In this document: positions 8,188 to 19,119 of the stretch, in pieces | Numbering within the stretch: position 1 is the first letter of the stretch | Layout: each line of letters starts with the position of its first letter | NCBI RefSeq assembly: GCF_030682035.1 | Contig: NZ_JAUXQZ010000014.1 | Location: 1-64,000 of the forward strand | Length of the DNA stretch: 64,000 nucleotides | Source of the DNA: Brevundimonas sp. | GTDB taxonomy: Bacteria; Pseudomonadota; Alphaproteobacteria; Caulobacterales; Caulobacteraceae | Reading direction: 5' to 3' | Notes under the pieces: model-generated | The model's input: only the letters and a program-made list of their open reading frames with translations | Told to the model about the DNA's origin: nothing | Database searches by the model: none | Position numbers and translations under genes: made by a program

Positions 8188-8201
8188 GCGCCGCAGGACT
8201 G

Positions 8202-8566
8202 CTATCGCCCGCTGACCGCCGCCAGAATTCCCGCCAGTACGCCGTCGATATTGTCCCGGATCGCCAATGCCGGATAGCGCAACACGGTCACCCCTTCTCC
8301 ATTGAGCCATGCGGTCCGACGCTGGTCATGCGCGATCCGCTGGGGCGTATCGTGAACGGCCCCGTCCACCTCGATCCCCGTCTTCGCCGACGGACAGTAG
8401 AGGTCGAGGATGTACGGCCCGATCGGATGCTGACGCCTGAAACGGATGCCTGCGAGCTTGTGGCCCTTGAGGCAAGGCCACAGGCGGGCTTCCGGCGGGT
8501 CAGACTGCGCCGCATCCGTGCGGCTCGCTGGTAGGTGATTGGTTCCGAAGGCACGAGCCCTTCCAC
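8202..8566 (-). pseudogene. DUF559 endonuclease-like gene, frameshifted
   Basis: Past the break the frame reads a typical DUF559 protein (Vsr/PD-(D/E)XK-like fold): HKLAGIRFRRQHPIGPYILD, then LYCPSAKTGIEVDGAVHD, and an end at GILAAVSGR. Upstream, MEGLVPSEPITYQRAARMRR is the usual N-terminus. The two halves are in different frames: the span is 365 bases, one short of 122 codons. The missing base falls near 8490, where the conserved RPEARLW has become RRKPACG. It is a real pseudogene or a sequencing error. It is bracketed by inverted copies of a 57-base repeat. Confidence 0.75.
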
Positions 8567-8614
8567 CGCTTCGCGGTCCCCCTCCCCATTCGCAAGAGCG
8601 AACGGGGAGGAAAG
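8557..8614. repeat. Right copy of an inverted repeat around DUF559
   Basis: Contains GCTTCGCGGTCCCCCTCCCC and CGGGGAGGAAAG, the inverse complement of 8131-8187. It overlaps the start codon region of the DUF559 pseudogene. Confidence 0.6.
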
Positions 8615-8626
8615 ATCGTCCGCCGT

Positions 8627-9958
8627 CTACTCCCGCTCCAGAAACCGGAGTGCGCTGAGCACATGGGCGCGGACGCCGACCGGCAGCACCGCCTCATTGA
8701 CGTCGAAGCCCGGCGAATGGTTCGGCGGGGAGGTGTTGGGGTCGACCCCGTCCTTCGACGCGCCGAGGTGATAGAAGACCCCCGGCACTTCCTGCGACAG
8801 ATAGCTGAAGTCCTCGGCCACGGTGGTCGGCGGGGTAGCCGGATTGACGTTCCCCGCCCCCGCCGCCTCGGTCAGCACCGGCGCCAGCCAGGCCGAGAGC
8901 GCCTCGTCGTTGAACGTCAGAGCCGCGTTCTGGCGCACCGAGAATTCGGCCGTGGCGCCGTAGGTCTCGGCGACATTGTCGATGGCGATCCGGGTGCGGG
9001 CCACCAGATCGTCACGCTGGGCGATGTCGAAGGTGCGCAGGGTGCCCGACAGGGTCGCATCCTCAGGGATGATATTGTAGCGCACCCCGGCGTCGAGGGT
9101 GGCGATGGTGAACACCGTCGGCGTCGTGGTTGGATCGATGGTTCGCGCCGTCAGGGTGTTGATGGTCTGGACGATCTGGGCCGCCACGGCGATGACATCG
9201 ACGCCCTTCCACGGCCAGGCCCCGTGGGTCTGGCGGCCGTGCAGGGTGATGTCGACCCGGTCCGACGCCGCCATGAAGCCGCGCGGGCGGTAGAACAGAG
9301 TCCCCGGCCGCCCCGGCACGACGTGCAGGCCGAAGATGGCCTCGGGCCGCGGATTGGCCAGCGCCCCCTCCTGGATCATCAGCCGGGCCCCGCCCAGCGG
9401 CTCTCCCGGAGGCGCGCCCTCCTCGGCGGGCTGGAAGATGAAGACGATGGTTCCCGGGATGTCCTCGCGCATACCCGCCAGCACCTCGGCGGCGCCCATC
9501 AGCATGGCGATATGGGCGTCATGGCCGCAGGCGTGGGCCACCGGCACGGTGGCGCCCATATAGGTCCCGGTTACGGTCGAGGCGAACGGCAGGTCGGTGG
9601 CTTCCAGCACCGGCAGGGCGTCCATGTCGGCCCGCAACGCCACGACCCCTCCGGGCCGTCCGCCGCGCAGCACGCCGACCACGCCGGTCTTGCCCACCTC
9701 GGTGCGGACCTCCATCCCCAGCGAGCGCAGGTGTTCGGCCACCAGGGCGGCGGTGCGGGTCTCGGCGAAGCCCAGTTCGGGATTGGCGTGCAGGTCGCGG
9801 CGCCAGGCCACCACCCTGGGCATCTCCGCCGTCACCGCCGCTTCGATCCGGCCCAAGGCGACCGGCCCTGCCCCATCGTCCCCCGTCTGCGCGTGGGCCA
9901 GTCCGGCGGACAGCGCCAGTGAGAGGGCGGAAACGGCGAGCAGTCGGCGGATGGTCAT
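8627..9958 (-). CDS. Exported M20 amidohydrolase (HipO/IAA-amidase type)
   Basis: A metal-dependent hydrolase of the M20D family, whose members remove N-acyl or amide groups from amino-acid conjugates. The ATG start gives a clear signal peptide (MTIRRLLAVSALSLALSAGL, cut near AHAQ), so it is probably periplasmic. Motifs: WRRDLHANPELGFAETRT, ALRADMDALPV, AHACGHDAHIAMLMGAAEVL, FQPAEEGAPPGEPLGGARLM, and PTTVAEDFSYL. Length (443 residues) is normal. It is divergent from the MFS gene at 10081. The natural substrate is not evident. Confidence 0.85.
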   Translation of the reverse strand: MTIRRLLAVSALSLALSAGLAHAQTGDDGAGPVALGRIEAAVTAEMPRVVAWRRDLHANPELGFAETRTAALVAEHLRSLGMEVRTEVGKTGVVGVLRGGRPGGVVALRADMDALPVLEATDLPFASTVTGTYMGATVPVAHACGHDAHIAMLMGAAEVLAGMREDIPGTIVFIFQPAEEGAPPGEPLGGARLMIQEGALANPRPEAIFGLHVVPGRPGTLFYRPRGFMAASDRVDITLHGRQTHGAWPWKGVDVIAVAAQIVQTINTLTARTIDPTTTPTVFTIATLDAGVRYNIIPEDATLSGTLRTFDIAQRDDLVARTRIAIDNVAETYGATAEFSVRQNAALTFNDEALSAWLAPVLTEAAGAGNVNPATPPTTVAEDFSYLSQEVPGVFYHLGASKDGVDPNTSPPNHSPGFDVNEAVLPVGVRAHVLSALRFLERE

Positions 9959-10080
9959 GGCGGTACCCTGTGTCCGAGAACCGCCACCGTGCGCGGACGG
10001 GTGGGCCAGGCGCAAGGGTTGAAGCGCACAAAGCGCCCGCGTCGGGTGACGTCCGGCGTCAACGGGCCTAGGCTGCGGCG

Positions 10081-11382
10081 GTGAACCTGCGCTCTCCCGC
10101 CTTCGCCATCCTGTTCTGCGTCAGCCTGATCGCGGCGGCGGGAAATATGGCGCTCCAGTCGGTGTTGCCGGCCATCGGCCGCGAGTTCCGGTTGTCAGAC
10201 ACCCTGGTCGCCGGCGCCTTCGCCATCTCGGCCCTGATGTGGACCGTCGCATCGCCCTTCTGGGCGCGGCTGTCCGACACCCTGGGCCGCAAGCGGGTCA
10301 TGATGATCGGGCTGGCGGGCTTCGTCGTCTCGATGAGCGGCTTCGGCCTGGCCGCCACCTCGGGGCTGGAACAGTGGCTCGGCGCCGGGTTGGCCTTCGT
10401 CCTGATGGGGGTGGCGCGCACCATCTATGGCGTCTTCGGCTCGGCCGCGCCGATCGCCTCCCAAGCCTATATCGCTGACCGCACGATGCCGGAACAGCGC
10501 ACCCAGGCCATGTCGCTGCTGGCCTCGGCGCAGGGGCTGGGCACGGTGATCGGCCCGGCGCTGGCGCCCTTCTTCGTCTTGCCCCTGATCGGCCTCGCCG
10601 GTCCCATGTACGCCTTCGCCCTGTTCGGGGCGGTGGTGCTGGTCGTGGTTTGGCGCAAACTGCCAAGCGGCGAGGTGGTGCGCACCCCTTCGGCCAGCGG
10701 ACGGCAGGGCGACGTCGGCAAGGGCCTGTGGAAAGATCCGCGCGTAAGGGGTTATCTGCTCTACGGCCTGTTCGTCACCGGGGCACAGGCGGCCAACATC
10801 TCGGTGCTGGGTTTTCACGTCATCGATGAGTTGTCAGTCGCGGGCATCGCCGTCCGCGAGGCCCAGCCGTTCATAGGCATCGCCATGCTGGCCGGCGCCG
10901 CCGCCACCCTGATGGCCCAGTGGGGGTTGATCCCCCTGCTGAAACTGCAACCCCCGGACCTGATGCGCTGGGGCGCGGCCCTGGCCCTGGTCGGAAATCT
11001 GATGAGCATCGCCGCCCCGGGCTATTACGGGGTCGTGGTCGGTTACGCGGTCGTGTCGATGGGCCTCGGCTTCGCGCGGCCGGGTTTCACCGCCGGATCG
11101 TCGCTCTCGGTCGGCCCGCACGAACAGGGCGCCATCGCCGGCCTGATGATGTCCCTGGCCGGTCTCAGCTTCCTCGCCCCGCCGGTGATCGGCGTCGCCC
11201 TGTACGAGCTGGCCGAACCGGCGCCCTTCATCGCCAATGCCGTGCTGCTGGCCGCCGCGACCGCCCTGTGTTTCCTGAACTCGACGCTTCGCGCAGGGCC
11301 GCCCGATCTGCCAGACCGCGACGAGACGCCTTCGCGCGAGACACCGCCTGCGTCCCAACCGGGTCCGGAAGGCAATCGCTGA
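10081..11382 (+). CDS. MFS drug-efflux-type transporter
   Basis: A 433-residue transporter with twelve predicted membrane segments, starting at GTG (VNLRSPAFAILFC). MFS motif A is seen as ARLSDTLGRKRVMMIG after the second segment. RTIYGVFGSAAPIASQAYIADRTMPEQR and ALLASAQGLGTVIGPALAP resemble the TetA/DHA1 antiporters (motif C region). A proton-coupled export role is likely; the substrate is unknown. The charged C-terminal tail is Pro-rich. Confidence 0.8.
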   Translation: MNLRSPAFAILFCVSLIAAAGNMALQSVLPAIGREFRLSDTLVAGAFAISALMWTVASPFWARLSDTLGRKRVMMIGLAGFVVSMSGFGLAATSGLEQWLGAGLAFVLMGVARTIYGVFGSAAPIASQAYIADRTMPEQRTQAMSLLASAQGLGTVIGPALAPFFVLPLIGLAGPMYAFALFGAVVLVVVWRKLPSGEVVRTPSASGRQGDVGKGLWKDPRVRGYLLYGLFVTGAQAANISVLGFHVIDELSVAGIAVREAQPFIGIAMLAGAAATLMAQWGLIPLLKLQPPDLMRWGAALALVGNLMSIAAPGYYGVVVGYAVVSMGLGFARPGFTAGSSLSVGPHEQGAIAGLMMSLAGLSFLAPPVIGVALYELAEPAPFIANAVLLAAATALCFLNSTLRAGPPDLPDRDETPSRETPPASQPGPEGNR

Positions 11383-11439
11383 CCACCGGGAGCGTCTCCA
11401 GGCCTTTTCCCGGGCCCAAAGCCGTGGCAGAGCGAGGCC

Positions 11440-11874
11440 ATGGACATCGCCCGTATCGAGCGCCGTATCGGCGTGCGCGCAACCCCCGACCAGATCTGGA
11501 GCCTGATCGCTGACCTTCCGGGCTGGGACCGCTGGAATCCGGTCGAGACCGGGCTTGAGGGAACGATCGCCTTCGGCGCCGGCATCGCCCTGACCGAGAG
11601 GATCGAGGGCCTGCCCGAGCGCCGGGCCGTGGCCCGCGTCGGCGACTGGCAGCCGTATTCACAACTGGTCTGGGCCGAGAACCGCGGCCTGTGGTTCCGT
11701 TCGATGCGCTATTTCGAGATCGAGCCGCTGGACGAGCCGAACAGCTGCATCGTGGCCAATGGCTTTATCTTCTCCGGCCTGCGCGGCGAGATGTTCTTCG
11801 ACAGGAACCGCCGTCATCTGCGCCACGCCGTCGACGCCGTCGCCGAGGCCTGGAAGGGTGCCGCCGAAGCCTGA
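11440..11874 (+). CDS. SRPBCC (START-like) domain protein
   Basis: A 144-residue protein with the polyketide-cyclase/START fold. RIGVRATPDQIWSLIADLPG is followed by WDRWNPVETGLEG, the standard opening of this superfamily, and the C-terminal helix HAVDAVAEAWKGA closes the pocket. Such proteins bind small hydrophobic ligands; no specific ligand can be named. It follows the MFS gene by 57 bases on the same strand and converges on the pilus operon with one base between stops. Confidence 0.75.
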   Translation: MDIARIERRIGVRATPDQIWSLIADLPGWDRWNPVETGLEGTIAFGAGIALTERIEGLPERRAVARVGDWQPYSQLVWAENRGLWFRSMRYFEIEPLDEPNSCIVANGFIFSGLRGEMFFDRNRRHLRHAVDAVAEAWKGAAEA

Positions 11875-11875
11875 T

Positions 11876-12871
11876 TCAGCCCCCCGCGCCGGCCGCCATC
11901 GTGTCCTGGATGCTGATGATAGCCGGGGTCAGGATGACGATGAACAGCACGGGCAGGAAGAACAGGATCATCGGCACGGTCAGCTTGGCCGGCAGGGCCG
12001 CGGCCTTCTTTTCGGCCGCCGACAGCCGCATCTCCCGGTTTTCCTTGGCCATGGTCCGCAGCGCCGTGCCCAGCGGCGTGCCGTAGGTCTCGGCCTGGGT
12101 CATGGCCGTGGCGACCGACTTTACGCCGGGATGGTTGGTCCGTTTGGCCAGCCCATCATAGGCCATTCGGCGGTCCGGCAGATAGCTGAGCTCAGCCGAC
12201 AGCAGGGTCAGCTCCTCGGCCAAATCGATGGACGAGCCGCCGATTTCCTGGCTGACCTTCTGGATCGCCGCCTCGATCGACATGCCCGCCTCAACGCAGA
12301 TCAGCAGCAGGTCCAGCGCGTCGGGAAACGCCTGCATGATCGACGTCTTCCGCTTCGATATGCGGTTGGCCAGAAAAATGTTTGGCGCATAGAAGCCGAT
12401 CACCGCCGCGAACATGGTGGCGGTCAGCCGTGTCATGAACGGTAGGCCGAAATCGTTGAAAACGAACAGGTAAAAAGCCGTGATCGCGAGGAATACAAAC
12501 GGCATGGAGAAGCGGAAGAAATAGAAGGTCGTCAGCGGCTTGGGCCCGCGATAGCCGGCCTGGGCCATCTTGTCGGCGACCTTGGGGTCTTCCAGCAGCT
12601 TGGTCAGATTCAACCGTTCGACGACGCGCTTCTTGAAGCCTTCGTCGGTGTGGCGGAGGTTCTGGGGGCCGCTGTTCTGCGCGGCGATGGCCTGACGCGA
12701 CCGCCGCTTCAGCTCCTCGCGCCGCACCGCCACGGCCTTCAGACGGCCCTCCAGCTTGGCGCCGCCGCTGAATGAGCCGAGCAGGGTCATCAGGGTGGCG
12801 AACACCAGCACGCCCACGCCGAGGCTCAGCAGGTTCTGGACGTTGGTGAAGAAGTCGACCATTGGACCCAA
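11876..12871 (-). CDS. tadC: Flp pilus inner-membrane protein TadC
   Basis: A 331-residue GspF-family protein, one of two platform proteins of the Flp/Tad pilus. An N-terminal membrane segment (LLSLGVGVLVFATLMTLLGS) is followed by a basic cytoplasmic region. The T2SSF core has QAFPDALDLLLICVEAGMSI (the family hallmark), and C-terminal membrane segments end PMILFFLPVLFIVILTPAII. It is the last gene of the cpaB-to-tadC operon, seven bases after tadB. The Caulobacter equivalent is cpaH. Confidence 0.9.
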   Translation of the reverse strand: MGPMVDFFTNVQNLLSLGVGVLVFATLMTLLGSFSGGAKLEGRLKAVAVRREELKRRSRQAIAAQNSGPQNLRHTDEGFKKRVVERLNLTKLLEDPKVADKMAQAGYRGPKPLTTFYFFRFSMPFVFLAITAFYLFVFNDFGLPFMTRLTATMFAAVIGFYAPNIFLANRISKRKTSIMQAFPDALDLLLICVEAGMSIEAAIQKVSQEIGGSSIDLAEELTLLSAELSYLPDRRMAYDGLAKRTNHPGVKSVATAMTQAETYGTPLGTALRTMAKENREMRLSAAEKKAAALPAKLTVPMILFFLPVLFIVILTPAIISIQDTMAAGAGG

Positions 12872-12878
12872 CCGTTCC

Positions 12879-13856
12879 CTAGAACTTGAACGCGATCATT
12901 TTCTTCATCACGAAGACGCCGAAGGCCATCATCGTCACGGCGATCAGCAGCATGAACTGGCCCCGCGGATCGGTGAAAAGCCGGGCCATGTAGGCGGGCG
13001 TGGTGATGCTGACGAGGATCATCACCGCGGGCGGCAGCGAGCCGATGATGCCGGCCGAGGCCGTCGCCTCGGACGACAGGGCCTTGATCTTCTCGCCCAT
13101 CATCTTGCGGGCGCGCAGCACCACCGAAAGGTTGTTCAGCGCTTCGGCCAGATTGCCGCCGGTCTTCTGCTGGATGGCGATGACGATGGAGAAGAATTTC
13201 AGCTCCGGCGTCGGCATACGCTCGTACATCTTGTCCAACGACTGGGCCAGGGTCAGGCCGACGCCAAGGCCCTCGACCAGTTTCTGGAACTCGGCTCCCA
13301 GCGGCTGGGGGCTCTCGCGGGCGATGATCTTGAAACAGTCATGGACGGGCAGACCCGACTTGATGCCGCGCACGATGACGTCGACGGCGTCTGGGAAATG
13401 GCCGGAGAATTTCTTCATCCGCCGCTTGCCGAGGAAGCCGACGACCCAGCGCGGAAGACCGAGGCCGAGGACGACGCCGGCCCCGAGGCCGATCAGGATG
13501 TTCAGCCCGAACAGCAGCGGAAGCAGGAAGGCGATGACGCCGAGCACGCCGCTGATGATCCAGAAGGTCGAGACCTTGGTGGCGAGACCCGCCTGCTTCA
13601 GCTTCGCGGCGAGACTGATCCGCGCCTTACGCTCCGCCCGCTCTGACTCCTGCAGCTGCTGCATGATCTGTTTGCGGCGCGCCTCAGGGGTGTTGGCCGC
13701 GGCCGCCTTCCTGGCCGCCGCGTTGTTCTGCTTGGGTCCGCCGAAGGTCTGGGCGCGCTTGACCGCAGCCTCGCTGGAATCGCCGCCGCCGACGAAGGCC
13801 CAGCCCAGTCCCCCGATGGTGATGAAGGCCAGAACCGCCGCGAGGATGGGAAGCAT
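12879..13856 (-). CDS. tadB: Flp pilus inner-membrane protein TadB
   Basis: A 325-residue paralogue of TadC with the GspF domain: GHFPDAVDVIVRGIKSGLPV, then KIIARESPQPLGAEFQKLVE and AIQQKTGGNLAEALNNLSVVLR. One membrane helix lies at the N-terminus, two in the middle and two at the C-terminus. It works with TadC as the membrane platform on which the CpaF ATPase acts. Five bases separate it from cpaF. The Caulobacter equivalent is cpaG. Confidence 0.9.
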   Translation of the reverse strand: MLPILAAVLAFITIGGLGWAFVGGGDSSEAAVKRAQTFGGPKQNNAAARKAAAANTPEARRKQIMQQLQESERAERKARISLAAKLKQAGLATKVSTFWIISGVLGVIAFLLPLLFGLNILIGLGAGVVLGLGLPRWVVGFLGKRRMKKFSGHFPDAVDVIVRGIKSGLPVHDCFKIIARESPQPLGAEFQKLVEGLGVGLTLAQSLDKMYERMPTPELKFFSIVIAIQQKTGGNLAEALNNLSVVLRARKMMGEKIKALSSEATASAGIIGSLPPAVMILVSITTPAYMARLFTDPRGQFMLLIAVTMMAFGVFVMKKMIAFKF

Positions 13857-13861
13857 CCGCC

Positions 13862-15475
<1,614 letters not shown>

Positions 15476-15478
15476 GCG

Positions 15479-17023
15479 TCAGGACTTCTTCTTGAACAGG
15501 CCGGAGAACATGGACTTGCCTTCGGCCTTGCCGGACTTGCCTTTCGGCCCGGCGATCAGCGGCAGTTCGCGACGCGAGACGATCTGGGCCAGCGTCTGGA
15601 AGGCCTCGGCGGCCTTGGACTTGCCGCCGGCGTCCAGGATCATCTGGCCGTTGTTCGCCGCCGCGCCGAAGGTTTTGGGGTCAAACGGAATGATCAGGCT
15701 GGGATGAACCCCCAAGGCCGCGCCGAAATCCTTGGCCGGAATCTCCGGACGTCCAGGGACGCCGACCTGATTGAGCACCAGCCGCGGCGGCGCGTCATTG
15801 GGCCTGCCCTGGCGGATCAGGTCGATCATGTTCTTGGCGTTGCGCAGACTGGCCAGATCAGGCGTCGCCACGATCACCACCTCATCGGCGGCGATCAGGG
15901 TGCGGCGCATCCAGCCGGACCAGAGATGCGGCAGGTCCAGCACCACAAACGGCGCGGTCGAGCGGATCTGGGTCGTCACCTCCTCGAACGCTTCCGGGGA
16001 GATATCCCAGTCGACGTCGAGCGTCGCCGGAGCGGCGAACAGGCTGAGCTTGTCGGTGCAGCGGACCATCATCCGGTCCAGCAGCACGGGATCAAGCCGG
16101 TCCGGTTGGCTGAGGGCGTCGGCGACGCCGCTCAGCGGATCCTGATTGAAGTCCAGACCGGCGGTGCCGAACGGCAGGTCATAGTCGACGATGACGGTAT
16201 TGGCGCCGATCCGCTCGGACATTGCATAGGCGGTGTTGTGGGCGACGGAGCTGGAGCCGGTGCCGCCGCGCGCGCCGACGAAGGCGATCGACCGGCCGAC
16301 GAAGGGCTGGGCCGGATCGGCGAACAGACCGCCGATGGCCGAGATGAGCTGCAACGGCTGCAACGGAGCGACCAGATACTCACTGACGCCGCGCCGCATC
16401 AGCTCACGGAACAGAAGGATGTCGTTGGTGGCTCCGACCACGACCACCTTGGTGCCGGCGTCGCACACTTCAGCCAGTTGATCGACTTCCCACAGCAGCG
16501 TCTGCGGGTCTTTCATGCATTCGACCACGATCAGCGGCGGGGTCGGCTCGTGCCGATAGGCCTCGACCGCCGCGGCGACGCCGCCAATGCGGATCTGGGT
16601 CGTCGCCCGCGACAGCCGGCGATCCTGGCCCGCCCGCTCGGCGGCGGCCAGGGTGTCCTGGCGCTCGGCGAAGACATGGATGGCGATGCGCGGAACCGAT
16701 ACCTCGGCGGTGTGGCCGCCGCTCAAGACGGGCGAAAAGGCCGCCGCGGCGCCGGCGACCAGGTCGCCGACAGGGTTGAACCCGACGCCCTGCGTGGACC
16801 CATCGGCCGACAGGTGTTCGAGGACAGGTTGGGCGATCGCAACCGGGGCTGTCGGCGTAGTAAATTGCAACGCCTGCCGTTGATCGACGACGACCTCTTC
16901 GAAAGTCTCCAGATCGACATTGGCCTCAGCCGGAATGACGGCTCCGGGCGCGGTATAGCCCGCGTCGAGGTCGAACTCGTCGTCGAACTCATCAAACGGC
17001 CGGGGCGCAAAGGCGTTGGTCAT
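15479..17023 (-). CDS. cpaE: Pilus localisation protein CpaE
   Basis: CpaE/TadZ positions the pilus machine at the cell pole. The 514-residue protein has a receiver-like N-terminal half (KVVVVGATNDILLFRELMRR) and a MinD/ParA-like half. The P-loop of the latter reads FVGARGGTGSSSVAHN: the usual nucleotide-contacting Lys is absent, as often in this family. VIVDYDLPFGTAGLDFNQDP follows. The first ~120 residues are acidic and poorly conserved. It sits between cpaD and cpaF in the operon. Confidence 0.9.
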   Translation of the reverse strand: MTNAFAPRPFDEFDDEFDLDAGYTAPGAVIPAEANVDLETFEEVVVDQRQALQFTTPTAPVAIAQPVLEHLSADGSTQGVGFNPVGDLVAGAAAAFSPVLSGGHTAEVSVPRIAIHVFAERQDTLAAAERAGQDRRLSRATTQIRIGGVAAAVEAYRHEPTPPLIVVECMKDPQTLLWEVDQLAEVCDAGTKVVVVGATNDILLFRELMRRGVSEYLVAPLQPLQLISAIGGLFADPAQPFVGRSIAFVGARGGTGSSSVAHNTAYAMSERIGANTVIVDYDLPFGTAGLDFNQDPLSGVADALSQPDRLDPVLLDRMMVRCTDKLSLFAAPATLDVDWDISPEAFEEVTTQIRSTAPFVVLDLPHLWSGWMRRTLIAADEVVIVATPDLASLRNAKNMIDLIRQGRPNDAPPRLVLNQVGVPGRPEIPAKDFGAALGVHPSLIIPFDPKTFGAAANNGQMILDAGGKSKAAEAFQTLAQIVSRRELPLIAGPKGKSGKAEGKSMFSGLFKKKS

Positions 17024-17029
17024 GTCACG

Positions 17030-17713
17030 CTATTCCACAGCCCCGGAGATGCGGCCGTTCACCAGGGGTTCCTGCGGCGTCGAACTGACCTGACCCCTGC
17101 GATAGTTGTCGAACACCACCGCCGCCCGGCCAGAGTCGGCGGCCGTCATCGGGCGGGCGCCGAGAATGTCACGCGGGTCGGCGATCTGCGCCGCCATATT
17201 CGCGGTGATGGCGCAGCCGAAGCCGCCCGAACTCTGGTTGGAGAGCCGGGGTCCCATGTTGCGAGCCTCGACGGCGCAGTTGGGAACGGAGGCCCGAAGG
17301 GTTTCGAAGCCGGCCAGCACCGGCGCGCGCGGATCGGGCGCGGCATAGGCGGCCATCTGGATGCGGTCTCCAGGAATGCCCGCGGATTGCAGGAAGGTGC
17401 GGACGGCATAGGCCTGCTGGACCGCGACCGGGTCATCGCCCGCGGGGGATTCAATACGGACATGGCCGGCGCCTGAGGCGTCATAGCGCGCGGCCAGACC
17501 GCGCAGCGCGGCGTGCTGGTTCGATGACAGGCCCTGATCGTGGACGGCCAGGGCGATGCGGTCCAGACCCGGCTCGACCTGCAGGGAATAGCGCGACAGC
17601 GGCGTCAACGGAGCGTCGGCCTCACCGGACATCGAGGCGCAGCCCGAGGCGGCGAGCCCCGCGGCGAGGACGAAGATGGCGGATGCGAGGGCGCGTTTCA
17701 CGGGGATCCTCAT
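17030..17713 (-). CDS. cpaD: Pilus lipoprotein CpaD
   Basis: A 227-residue outer-membrane lipoprotein of the Flp pilus, thought to help the CpaC secretin. The N-terminus is a lipoprotein signal with the lipobox LAASGC. The mature part has the family motifs GAGHVRIESPAGDDPVAVQQ and LRASVPNCAVEARNMG, followed by FGCAITANMAAQIADPRDIL, which is typical of CpaD. Its start codon overlaps the cpaC stop by four bases. Confidence 0.9.
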   Translation of the reverse strand: MRIPVKRALASAIFVLAAGLAASGCASMSGEADAPLTPLSRYSLQVEPGLDRIALAVHDQGLSSNQHAALRGLAARYDASGAGHVRIESPAGDDPVAVQQAYAVRTFLQSAGIPGDRIQMAAYAAPDPRAPVLAGFETLRASVPNCAVEARNMGPRLSNQSSGGFGCAITANMAAQIADPRDILGARPMTAADSGRAAVVFDNYRRGQVSSTPQEPLVNGRISGAVE

Positions 17714-19119
17714 TCGATTACATAGCCCACGGGGCCGCTCCAGCCGCTGTCGGCGGCGGCGGGATCGCCAGGCCGGCGGTATTGCTGGTTCAACTGGCCG
17801 AACAGCAAGGTCTGGGCGTCATTGGCGATCATCAGGCCGTCGGCCGGCGTCTGCATCCGTCCGGGCGAGGTCGGCGAGACGATATAGGCCTCGATGAGGA
17901 TGACCAGTTCGGTCTCGCCTGACAGATAATCGCGCGAGCGGAACAGGGTGCCGAGGACCGGCAGGCTGCCGATGCCCGGCAGCTGGTCGATGTTCTGGCG
18001 CGTATCCTCGCGCAGCAGGCCGGCGATCATCATTGAACCGCCGGACGGAAGCTCCACGGTCGTCGATGAACGGCGCACGTTCAGAGCCGGTATGACCAGG
18101 GCGTTCGGCCCCGTTCCGCCCAGGGTGAAAGCGCCGTTGGTGGTCAATTCCGACACCTCGGTCGACAGCTGTAGCGAGATGCGACCCTGCGACAGCACGA
18201 TGGGGCGGAAGGCGAGCCGCACGCCAAAAGGTTTGAACTCGACCTGGATATTTCCGTTGTTGTCGCGACCGACCGGAACGGGAAACTCACCGCCGGCCAG
18301 GAACTCGGCGTTCTCACCGTTGACCGAGGTCAGGTTCGGCTCGGCGAGGGTGCGGACCAGGCCGACACGCTCAAACGCGCGAAGGCTGGTGTTCAGTCGG
18401 CTGCCGTCGCCGGCCTGGTCCAGATAGTTGAGTATGCCGCCGCCCAGCTGGCTGCCGGACACGCCGAAGGTGGCGCCCTGGACGAAGGACAGGCCGTCGC
18501 CGACACCGCTGAGGATGCCGTTGACGTCCAGACCCAGTTGTTTGATCGCCGTGCGCTGAACCTCGATGACGCGGGCCTTGACCATGACCTGATCAGAGCC
18601 GGCGATGGTCATCATGTTGATGACCTTTTCCGGAGCCGAGACGAAGGCCCGGGCGACCTGGGCGGCGCGGTCGGCTTCGCCGGGACTGCTGACGGGTCCG
18701 GTCAGGATGATGCTGTCGTTGACGGCCTCGGCGCGAACCTGGGAGCCCGGCATGATCCGGCTCAGCGTGTCCTGAAGCGCGGAGACGCCTGCGTCGACGC
18801 GGACGCGCAGCGACAGGATGGTGCGGCCGGCGGAATCCAGAACCACGGCGTCGGTTTCGCCGGGCTGGAGGCCGATGATCGTTATACGGCGCGGCGAATG
18901 CAGCATGGCCTCGGCCACCATTGGATTCGGCACAATGACGTCGCGGGCGTCGGACGGCAGATCGATGGCCATCGACGAACCGCGCGGCAGGTTGATCAGC
19001 TGGGCGCCGGCGCCCATCGGCACGGCGGCGCGGGACTGGGCCTGGGCCTCGATAGGCCCGGCGGGCGCGACGGCGGCAACCGTCAGGCTGACGAGGGCGA
19101 TCGCGATCAGATGTTTCAT
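17710..19119 (-). CDS. cpaC: Pilus secretin CpaC/RcpA
   Basis: The outer-membrane secretin through which the pilus passes. The 469-residue protein has a signal peptide (cut near IEAQAQS), then an N-domain (INLPRGSSMAIDLPSDARDV) and a BON-like region. The secretin core follows, with VMVKARVIEVQRTAIKQLGL, TLAEPNLTSVNGENAEFLAG and the GGSMMIAGLLREDTRQ signature. It overlaps cpaB and cpaD by four bases each. A stand-alone relative of its N-domain is encoded at 22074-22493. Confidence 0.93.
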   Translation of the reverse strand: MKHLIAIALVSLTVAAVAPAGPIEAQAQSRAAVPMGAGAQLINLPRGSSMAIDLPSDARDVIVPNPMVAEAMLHSPRRITIIGLQPGETDAVVLDSAGRTILSLRVRVDAGVSALQDTLSRIMPGSQVRAEAVNDSIILTGPVSSPGEADRAAQVARAFVSAPEKVINMMTIAGSDQVMVKARVIEVQRTAIKQLGLDVNGILSGVGDGLSFVQGATFGVSGSQLGGGILNYLDQAGDGSRLNTSLRAFERVGLVRTLAEPNLTSVNGENAEFLAGGEFPVPVGRDNNGNIQVEFKPFGVRLAFRPIVLSQGRISLQLSTEVSELTTNGAFTLGGTGPNALVIPALNVRRSSTTVELPSGGSMMIAGLLREDTRQNIDQLPGIGSLPVLGTLFRSRDYLSGETELVILIEAYIVSPTSPGRMQTPADGLMIANDAQTLLFGQLNQQYRRPGDPAAADSGWSGPVGYVIE

